Part shown: positions 6,018 through 11,233 of the stretch, in pieces
How positions within the stretch are numbered: the stretch's first letter is position 1
Layout: every line of letters starts with the position of its first letter
Source: Acidaminococcaceae bacterium
Lineage (GTDB): Bacteria; Bacillota; Negativicutes; Acidaminococcales; Acidaminococcaceae
Direction: 5' to 3'
Assembly: GCA_003512125.1 (NCBI GenBank)
Contig: DOSQ01000048.1
Location: 1-11,233 of the forward strand
Length of the DNA stretch: 11,233 bases
Program-made: the position numbers and the translations under genes
The notes under the pieces: generated by a model
Databases searched by the model: none
Told to the model about the DNA's origin: nothing
Seen by the model: the letters and a program-made list of their open reading frames with translations, nothing else

Positions 6018-7826
6018 ATGCAAATACGTTTTCCGGATTATGTTTCCAAAACTTTATATATTTTAAACGATGCCGGGTATGAGGCCTATGTGGTAGGCGG
6101 CGCAGTGCGGGATCTGTTGCTGGGCGCCGAGCCCGGTGATTACGATATTGCGACCAATGCCCGTCCGGAACAGATCGCTTCCGCGCTTCGGGCTGCCGGT
6201 TATGTGCTGGCGGAAAACCTGGGGGAAAATTATGGGGTGACGGTTGCTGTGACAGAAGGACATTCGCTGGAAATTGCAACCTTCCGCAACGAACGTTACG
6301 TCTACGGGCAGGATGCCCACCGTCCGGAAGAAGTATGGTATTGCGATACGCTGGAAGAAGACTTGTCGAGGCGTGATTTTACGGTGAACGCCATGGCGAT
6401 GGACGGTTCCGGGAAGCTATATGATTTTTATGGCGGCAGGGAAGATTTGAAATCCGGATTGCTGCGCACCGTCGGAGATCCCCGGAAACGGTTTGCGGAA
6501 GATGCCCTGCGCATGTACCGGGCCTGCCGTTTTGTGGCGCAGTTAGATTTTACTTACGTGGAAGGTAATGATACCGCGGAAGATGTGCTGGGTGATTACG
6601 ATGAAATGCTGACGGTAGAACAAAACCTGCGCATCGCAATGGGTAATGCAGGAAAAACAGTGCCGGACGATATGAAAACCATGGGGCCGGATGCCCAACT
6701 GACCTGTGGCCTGGCAGTGAATACTTCAGAATGCGGACCGCAGGAAACCGGCAGAGGAACCAGTCTGTCTTTTGGCCAGCCGGGGACGAAGTATTATCGG
6801 AAGAAGCGTTATCTCTTTGATATCAGTCGGTGCCGTTATCTTTCTCTGGAACGTGTCAAAACGGAACTGGATAAAATGCTGCTGGGAAAAGCTGCCGGCA
6901 AAGGGCTGGCCCTGTTTCTTTCCAGTGGGCTGGCGAATGCACAGTGCAAGGTACGGGACAAGGGAAGCGATATGTTCGTGGATGTGTTGCCGGAACTGAC
7001 CCATCTGCCCGGCTTGCCTCAAAACATCCGGTTTCACTGTTATAATGTGTGGGAACATATCCTGGCAGCGGTGGATAACGGTCCCCGTGACCTGGTCTTA
7101 CGGTGGGCGCTTCTGCTCCATGATGTGGCTAAGGGATTGCCGGGAGTCCGGGGTACGACGCCGGACGGTTATCCTAACGATCACGGGCATGAGAAAGAGA
7201 GTGCGGTAATGGCGGAAGCAATCCTGATGCGGCTGCACTATCCCCGGACTTTTGTGCGGAAGGTCCGCTGGCTGGTGGCCAAGCACATGCGGTTTGCACC
7301 CATGCTGATCCATAAAAACAATACGTTGCTGCGCTGGATCCGCAGTGAAGCGACAAGTGGGGCGTTTCGTACGGAACAGGAAATGGCGGAGGCTTTTTCC
7401 CGGCTGGTAGAGATTTTTCTTGCAGATATGGGGGCGACCTGGGCCGGTGTGCTGCAGGAGCCTGTGATGGAAGAAGGGCGCAGGCTGGGAGAAGAGGCGA
7501 TCCGGATTGCCCGCGACCAGATGCCGGTACATACTTCGGATTTAAAAGTGCGTGGCAGCGAAATACAGAAACTGCTGGCACAGAAAAATGTATGCGGTTT
7601 GACGGAAGAGAAAGAAACTTTTTCGGAAACATGTGCTGAAGAAAAAAGAGGCTCTGCAGCACAGACGTTGCCAACGATACGGGATTTACCACCGCTGACC
7701 GTGGGTGAGGCTATGAAATATCTGCTGGCCCGCGTGCAGAGCGGCAGTATTCCCAACGAAAGAGGCGCATTGTTGCAGGCGTTAGGGAAAAAGCTGGAAA
7801 AGTTGAAAACGGAGAATATAGAATGA
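6018..7826 (+). CDS. cca: CCA-adding tRNA nucleotidyltransferase with HD domain, enlarged
   Basis: Class II nucleotidyltransferase that builds or repairs the 3' CCA end of tRNAs in the cytosol. The head domain has VGGAVRDLLLG (26-36) with catalytic Asp41 and Asp43 in GDYDIAT, then RRDFTVNAMAMD (118-129) and motif D EDALRMYRACRF (161-172). A neck region with SLERVKTELDKML follows at 276-288. An HD domain has VWEH (344-347), LLHDVAK with His368 and Asp369, and DHGHEK (388-393). At 602 residues it is far above the roughly 400-480 usual for the family. I place one insertion near 182-272, where about 20 residues are expected, and a charged one near 522-556 before the conserved C-terminal tail. Both are in frame with no stop. 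AAGGA at 6003-6007 lies ten bases before the ATG. A poly(A) polymerase is the main alternative. Confidence 0.88.
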   Translation: MQIRFPDYVSKTLYILNDAGYEAYVVGGAVRDLLLGAEPGDYDIATNARPEQIASALRAAGYVLAENLGENYGVTVAVTEGHSLEIATFRNERYVYGQDAHRPEEVWYCDTLEEDLSRRDFTVNAMAMDGSGKLYDFYGGREDLKSGLLRTVGDPRKRFAEDALRMYRACRFVAQLDFTYVEGNDTAEDVLGDYDEMLTVEQNLRIAMGNAGKTVPDDMKTMGPDAQLTCGLAVNTSECGPQETGRGTSLSFGQPGTKYYRKKRYLFDISRCRYLSLERVKTELDKMLLGKAAGKGLALFLSSGLANAQCKVRDKGSDMFVDVLPELTHLPGLPQNIRFHCYNVWEHILAAVDNGPRDLVLRWALLLHDVAKGLPGVRGTTPDGYPNDHGHEKESAVMAEAILMRLHYPRTFVRKVRWLVAKHMRFAPMLIHKNNTLLRWIRSEATSGAFRTEQEMAEAFSRLVEIFLADMGATWAGVLQEPVMEEGRRLGEEAIRIARDQMPVHTSDLKVRGSEIQKLLAQKNVCGLTEEKETFSETCAEEKRGSAAQTLPTIRDLPPLTVGEAMKYLLARVQSGSIPNERGALLQALGKKLEKLKTENIE

Positions 7827-7838
7827 TATCCATATTCT
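7813..7838. repeat. Inverted repeat across the cca stop codon
   Basis: AGAATAT (7813-7819) and ATATTCT (7832-7838) are perfect 7-base complements around a 12-base loop that contains the cca TGA. No T-run follows, and the stem is AT-rich and weak. It may be chance or a minor structure between cca and the next gene, which otherwise look co-transcribed. Confidence 0.3.
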
Positions 7839-7866
7839 GATGACAGGGTAAAGGAATGATAATATT

Positions 7867-8670
7867 GTGGTAAAGAAAGCTATACTGATAGCAATTGCAG
7901 TTTTTGCAGTTGCAATGTTAAACTTTTATACAGATAAATCATCTGACGGGCAGGCGGAACCGGTCGGCAATCTGGCAGCCAAACTTGTTCTTATGCTGAA
8001 AAAAGACGGTGGGTCCGCTTCAGTTCAGGGTCAGGCAGATGTAAAAGAATCTCCGTATTTCAAAAGGGTTGATTTTTACAACATGAAATCCGGCGGGAAT
8101 TTACTGCTGCTGGAAAAATACAGGACATACCAACAGCATGCGTACTATACCTGCGGCCCGGCAGCTGCGCTGACGGTTGTGCAGTATTTCCTTGGCAATG
8201 CTCCTGATTCTGAAATGGAAATGGCCAAAATCATGGGAGCTCATCCTGCCGGGGTAAAAGATCCGGGAACCAATACCCGGGGCATGAGCCGTTATTTTGA
8301 ACAAAAAGGCTGGAAGGTCCGAAACGCCCTGAAAGATGGCTCTCCCGAAACCTATGAAAAGTTTATTGAATTCGTTGATGATAACCTGAAAATGGGTATT
8401 CCCATTATGGTGGAGAACGTGGACTGGGGCGGACACTGGCGCGTTATCATTGGCCATGACACTCTGGGTGATACCATCGGGATGAACGATGTGCTGATTC
8501 TGGCAGATCCCTACGATACCACAGACCATGACCAGGACGGATATAACGTTATTTCGGCGCAAAGGTTTTACTATATGTGGTTCGACGCCCACCTGTTCCG
8601 GGAAAATGAAAAGGAACGGCAATGGCTGACGGCAGTGCCGCCGGATTTTATGAATAAACAGGAAAAGTAA
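7867..8670 (+). CDS. Membrane-anchored C39-like cysteine peptidase homologue
   Basis: A 267-residue protein with two lysines and a hydrophobic segment (5-19) at the N-terminus, read as a signal anchor or uncleaved signal peptide that places the rest outside the cytoplasmic membrane. The folded part resembles the papain-like C39-like family. Gln90 sits six residues before Cys96 in YTCGPAAA, as the oxyanion glutamine does in C39 enzymes. His190 in WGGHWRVIIGHD and Asp214 in LADPYD complete a plausible triad. No transporter domain is attached, so it is not a bacteriocin exporter; the substrate is unknown. The DTTDHDQDG stretch (217-225) is acidic and could bind calcium. The start is GTG with AAGGA 11 bases upstream; no ATG fits the frame before the signal segment. 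It lies 40 bases after cca with no terminator between, so co-transcription is likely. Confidence 0.72.
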   Translation: MVKKAILIAIAVFAVAMLNFYTDKSSDGQAEPVGNLAAKLVLMLKKDGGSASVQGQADVKESPYFKRVDFYNMKSGGNLLLLEKYRTYQQHAYYTCGPAAALTVVQYFLGNAPDSEMEMAKIMGAHPAGVKDPGTNTRGMSRYFEQKGWKVRNALKDGSPETYEKFIEFVDDNLKMGIPIMVENVDWGGHWRVIIGHDTLGDTIGMNDVLILADPYDTTDHDQDGYNVISAQRFYYMWFDAHLFRENEKERQWLTAVPPDFMNKQEK

Positions 8671-8683
8671 AATATGATATAAT
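8655..8683 (+). promoter_or_regulatory. Promoter for the 499-residue exported protein
   Basis: TAAACA (8655-8660, four of six matches to TTGACA), a 17-base spacer and a perfect TATAAT (8678-8683) with TG at 8675-8676, an extended -10. It overlaps the end of the peptidase gene, so the next gene can be expressed separately. Transcription should start near 8690 and give a leader of about 95 bases. Confidence 0.65.
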
Positions 8684-8714
8684 TAATATATTATGCTTGT
8701 ATACGACATAAAAA

Positions 8715-8734
8715 CCGGGCGGACAGATACCCGG
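8715..8734 (+). other. Small hairpin in the leader RNA
   Basis: CCGGG (8715-8719) pairs with CCCGG (8730-8734) around a 10-base loop, in the leader upstream of the gene starting at 8786. I do not recognise a known riboswitch class. The hairpin is short enough to be chance, although a leader of this length is more than a ribosome site needs. Confidence 0.35.
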
Positions 8735-8785
8735 ATCGAAGTGCAAGACACCTTTAGATGTAGAAGCGATAGACGGAGGATGGCA

Positions 8786-10285
8786 ATGTTAAAACGTGTT
8801 TTGGGGGGATTAGGTGTACTGTTGCTGCTGACAGCACCGGTATCTTCTGTACAGGCTGCGCTTTTGGCCAAAGTGGAAGCAGATGTGGATGGAAGCGGTC
8901 AGAAAGAAACAGTAGAGCTGACCGGGGAAAAGAAGATACCGGGCAGCAATTATTATTCCAACCTGTGGATTATGGTAAAAAATGCAGACGGGAAGATGTT
9001 GACGGCATGGAAAGCGGATCTGGACGGCGGCTATTACTGCCTGCTGGAAAAAATGCCGGTCAATGCCGTACCGGAACAGAAAACTGAAAAGTCAGAGCAG
9101 AAAAAAACCAAAACAGGAGAAAGCGCGGGAAAAGTCGAAAAGGAAACCGCCAAAAATGAAGAGGAATCAGAAAGACGCTTCAAAGAGCTTTTGGAAGCAT
9201 TAAAGAGCGAAGATAATAACGGAAAATCCAGGGACGACAGTATAATTTCCAATAAGCCCCATGACCAGATTGTTCTTATGGCAGACAAAGGCGGAAAAAA
9301 TGCTGCGTCCAACTGGAGGATACTGGACTTTTCCAACCGGAAACAGGTTCTGGAAGTTTTTTCCGGCGCGGACAGTATGGGGTTGCCGGCCAGGGCGGAA
9401 TATAAACCGGACAACCAGTTTACGGTGGAAAGCAACCTTCCTGAAGCGGACGGTTCCTCAAGAACCGTATCTTTTTCCGGAAAAGCAAAAAATGTTTTGC
9501 GACTTTATAATGACGACGGCAGTATTGCAAAACCGCATCTGCATCCCCTGGTAACAGAGGTTGCGTCTCTTACCAAACTGGGGGGACGGCTGTTTACGGA
9601 GCAAAATGTGCTGGCAGCCAACGGCCGGGATCTGCTGGGGCATCTTGCCGTAAGGTGGGTACAGAAAGAAGACAGGTGGATACCGGAGGAAGCTGTGCTG
9701 ACCGATACATTGGGCGAATTGCTGTCTGCAGATGATCCCAACCAGCCGTCAGGGGCAGGAAACTGGAAGCTGTTCTCCCGCAGGGCATTTATCGGAGACC
9801 GGGTCATCGGGCGCCCGGTGGTGGCTGTTGAAGAAAAGCCGGAGCTCCAGAACAAGATAAATGAAAAATTGTATGCCTGGTATGCTAAAGCACCGGAAGA
9901 GGATGAAAGAGCTTTTCAGGTCAAGTTTGCCGGTCCGAACCTGCTGAGTCTGGAACTGGGCCATCGGAATAAAAACGGGGAAGTGATCCGTACGCTGTAC
10001 AATTTTGATATGCGGAACGGTGAACTGATTCAATTAAATGATTTATTTGATACCAAAAATACTGATTTTCTTAAAGTGATTAATCTGACAGGAAGGCCAA
10101 AGGACTGCTTTCTTGCTGCTAAACCGGTTTTCTGGCATTTTACCGGAAAACACTTTGTACTGCAGGACCGGCTGCTTGGGGAAGGGTTCCAGGATGAAGA
10201 GGCTATCCATTTGGCAGTCGTAGAAAAAGCTGACCTGGTTCCGTTTTTGAAGGATAAAAGAATAATAGAAGAACAAATAAACTGA
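8786..10285 (+). CDS. Exported protein with K/E-rich insert and DUF3298-like C-terminal region
   Basis: A 499-residue protein of unknown function. I choose the ATG at 8786 because GGAGG (8775-8779) lies six bases upstream and a good signal peptide follows at once (KR, then a hydrophobic core, likely cut after VQA at residue 24). An in-frame ATG at 8780 is nearly as good. One at 8693 would add 31 polar residues, lies next to the predicted transcription start and has no ribosome site. After the signal is an ADVDGSGQKETVELTG segment (32-47) resembling a calcium-binding FG-GAP/VCBS-type loop. Residues about 96-152 are a K/E-rich, low-complexity stretch that seems to interrupt that domain. The C-terminal part (about 341-488) has the RsiV/DUF3298-like pattern YNFDMRNGELIQLNDLF (405-421). 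Export to the periplasm or cell surface is inferred. The upstream peptidase homologue is also exported, so both probably act in the envelope. Confidence 0.7.
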   Translation: MLKRVLGGLGVLLLLTAPVSSVQAALLAKVEADVDGSGQKETVELTGEKKIPGSNYYSNLWIMVKNADGKMLTAWKADLDGGYYCLLEKMPVNAVPEQKTEKSEQKKTKTGESAGKVEKETAKNEEESERRFKELLEALKSEDNNGKSRDDSIISNKPHDQIVLMADKGGKNAASNWRILDFSNRKQVLEVFSGADSMGLPARAEYKPDNQFTVESNLPEADGSSRTVSFSGKAKNVLRLYNDDGSIAKPHLHPLVTEVASLTKLGGRLFTEQNVLAANGRDLLGHLAVRWVQKEDRWIPEEAVLTDTLGELLSADDPNQPSGAGNWKLFSRRAFIGDRVIGRPVVAVEEKPELQNKINEKLYAWYAKAPEEDERAFQVKFAGPNLLSLELGHRNKNGEVIRTLYNFDMRNGELIQLNDLFDTKNTDFLKVINLTGRPKDCFLAAKPVFWHFTGKHFVLQDRLLGEGFQDEEAIHLAVVEKADLVPFLKDKRIIEEQIN

Positions 10286-10301
10286 CTGATTGGTCAGTTT
10301 T
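10279..10301. promoter_or_regulatory. Inverted repeat: TetR-type operator or weak terminator
   Basis: AAACTGAC (10279-10286) and GTCAGTTT (10293-10300) form a perfect 8-bp repeat around TGATTG, overlapping the stop codon of the upstream gene. A run of only four T bases follows. It could be a weak terminator. It also resembles palindromes bound by TetR/AcrR-family repressors, which often control RND efflux operons such as the one starting downstream. The sequence alone does not decide between these. Confidence 0.5.
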
Positions 10302-10348
10302 GAAAGAAAATCGGAATAAATTGGAGAAAAACAAAGAAATTGTGAAAT

Positions 10349-10368
10349 AAATCGGCCTGATCAGATTT
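10349..10368. promoter_or_regulatory. Inverted repeat overlapping the efflux promoter -35
   Basis: AAATC (10349-10353) and GATTT (10364-10368) are inverted around a 10-base centre. The perfect 8-base palindrome CTGATCAG occupies 10357-10364. Its position directly at the -35 box suits a repressor operator. It shares CTGA/TCAG half-sites with the repeat at 10279-10301, but the half-sites are short and this may be chance. Confidence 0.35.
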
Positions 10369-10395
10369 GCATTTTGGCGTATTTTCAATTATAAT
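10367..10395 (+). promoter_or_regulatory. Promoter for the RND efflux adaptor gene
   Basis: TTGCAT (10367-10372), a 17-base spacer and a perfect TATAAT (10390-10395). Transcription should begin near 10402, giving a leader of about 107 bases. No clear structure is visible in that leader. Confidence 0.6.
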
Positions 10396-10508
10396 AAAAC
10401 ACATGCTGAAAATTGGATAATCTCTTTAAATATAGATGTATTCAACAGTTATACCGGTTATTATTTTTAAGAAGATGCAAACAATCGGGTTCAGGGAGGA
10501 TATATTTT

Positions 10509-11233
10509 ATGTTACGTAATTTCCATGGGAAATGGGGAAAAAGTTTAGCTGTTGCGCTGGCGGTTTCCGGACTGCTGGCTTTTGCCGGCTGCGGAAATAA
10601 GCAGGCCCAGCAGAAGGCGGCGGCGGTTGTGCCGGTCAAGACCATGCAGGTCATAAAGAGGGATACACCGAATGTGCACGAGTTTACCGGTTTTGTGGAA
10701 GCCCAGCAGGAAGCGAAGCTGACGGCCAACGTGTCCGGTAAAATTACCAGCAAGAACTTTAACGGCGGAGACTGGGTGGAAGCGGGTCAGGTACTGTTTA
10801 CGATTGACCAGCGCACCTACCAGGCAAACCTGCTGAATGCGCAGGCCGGTCTTGCGGCAGCACGGACGGAATATAACCGCTTGAACGCGGACGCGGAGCG
10901 GTATGCAAAGCTGTACGAGCAGAATGCCGTATCCAAGCAGCAGTTTGATCTGGCAGTCGCCCAGCGGGATTCTGCCAAAGCACAGGTAGCGGCCCATGAA
11001 GCGATTTTGGAAAACGCGCAGATCAATATGGGCGATACGGAAGTAAAGGCTCCCTTCTCCGGCAGGATCAGCACCAGCGACCTGTCCGTAGGTAACTTTG
11101 TGGCAGCCGGGCAGACCGTACTGGCCACCATGAGCAACACCAATCCGGTACGGATCAAGTTCAGTATGTCTGAAAATGAATATCTGCAGCTTTCCAAAGC
11201 CCATTCCGATTCCGGCGCCAAAGCCCTGGAAGA
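10509..11233 (+). CDS. RND efflux membrane-fusion lipoprotein, 3' end cut
   Basis: Periplasmic adaptor (AcrA/MexA-type) that links an inner-membrane RND pump to an outer-membrane channel for drug or toxic-compound export. The frame stays open for 241 codons and runs off the window; the family is about 370-400 residues, so roughly 60 percent is present. A signal peptide ends in a lipobox FAGC with lipidated Cys28. Lipoyl half-motifs lie at about 64-103 (VSGKI, VEAGQVLFTID) and 176-210 (VKAPFSGRIS, VGNFVAAGQTVL). An Ala/Gln-rich alpha-hairpin lies between them (about 104-172), and the beta-barrel domain begins near 212. GGGAGGA (10494-10500) lies eight bases before the ATG. The pump gene is expected just beyond the window. 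An outer membrane is implied. ABC-type MacA adaptors are related, but the sequence reads closer to AcrA. Confidence 0.9.
   Translation, partial: MLRNFHGKWGKSLAVALAVSGLLAFAGCGNKQAQQKAAAVVPVKTMQVIKRDTPNVHEFTGFVEAQQEAKLTANVSGKITSKNFNGGDWVEAGQVLFTIDQRTYQANLLNAQAGLAAARTEYNRLNADAERYAKLYEQNAVSKQQFDLAVAQRDSAKAQVAAHEAILENAQINMGDTEVKAPFSGRISTSDLSVGNFVAAGQTVLATMSNTNPVRIKFSMSENEYLQLSKAHSDSGAKALE

Noticed and set aside
7098..7756. Overlapping minus-strand frames of up to 172 codons under cca
   Set aside because: They are opposite a conserved HD-domain coding region and their translations are Pro/Arg/Ser-rich without family features.
7867..8670. Bacteriocin maturation or export system
   Set aside because: A C39-like fold is present, but there is no ABC transporter domain, no double-glycine leader peptide gene and no immunity gene nearby.
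8693..8785. Upstream ATG giving a 530-residue protein
   Set aside because: It lies beside the predicted transcription start, has no ribosome site, and would put 31 polar residues before a clear signal peptide.
1..11233. Mobile element, prophage, CRISPR or defence island
   Set aside because: No transposase, integrase, terminal repeats, spaced direct repeats or defence-type domains were seen on either strand.

Overview
The window is a protein-coding bacterial chromosome segment with every recognisable gene on the + strand. It has no rRNA, tRNA, CRISPR array, insertion sequence or phage gene that I can see. GC looks balanced in the genes and AT-rich in the gaps. The mix points to a diderm Firmicute of the Negativicutes (Acidaminococcus or Phascolarctobacterium type): Firmicute-like Shine-Dalgarno sites and extended -10 promoters occur beside a lipoprotein RND-efflux adaptor, which needs an outer membrane. 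The organism call is inference; no marker gene is present.

Region 1 (1-2871), nucleobase salvage: the 3' two-thirds of a cytosine deaminase (codA), then a strong promoter driving a small two-CBS-domain protein and an AzgA-type purine permease, separated by only 9 bases. Region 2 (2961-5876), leucine biosynthesis: leuC and leuD overlap by 4 bases, then a 100-base gap with a compound hairpin, then leuB and a textbook intrinsic terminator (5942-5975). leuA is not in the window. Together these genes carry 2-isopropylmalate to 3-isopropylmalate and on to 2-oxoisocaproate.

Region 3 (6018-8670): a CCA-adding tRNA nucleotidyltransferase with two apparent insertions, whose promoter overlaps the leuB terminator, followed 40 bases later by a membrane-anchored C39-like cysteine peptidase homologue. 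Region 4 (8655-10285): an extended -10 promoter, a leader of about 95 bases with a small hairpin, and a 499-residue exported protein with a K/E-rich insert and a DUF3298-like C-terminal region. Region 5 (10286-11233): a 223-base regulatory gap with two inverted repeats and a promoter, then the start of an RND efflux membrane-fusion lipoprotein that runs off the window.

Most of the window is housekeeping metabolism. I do not see a clear new defence or mobile system. The parts most worth checking are the enlarged Cca enzyme, the CBS-permease pair, the leuD-leuB hairpin, the peptidase/exported-protein pair and the efflux operator region.
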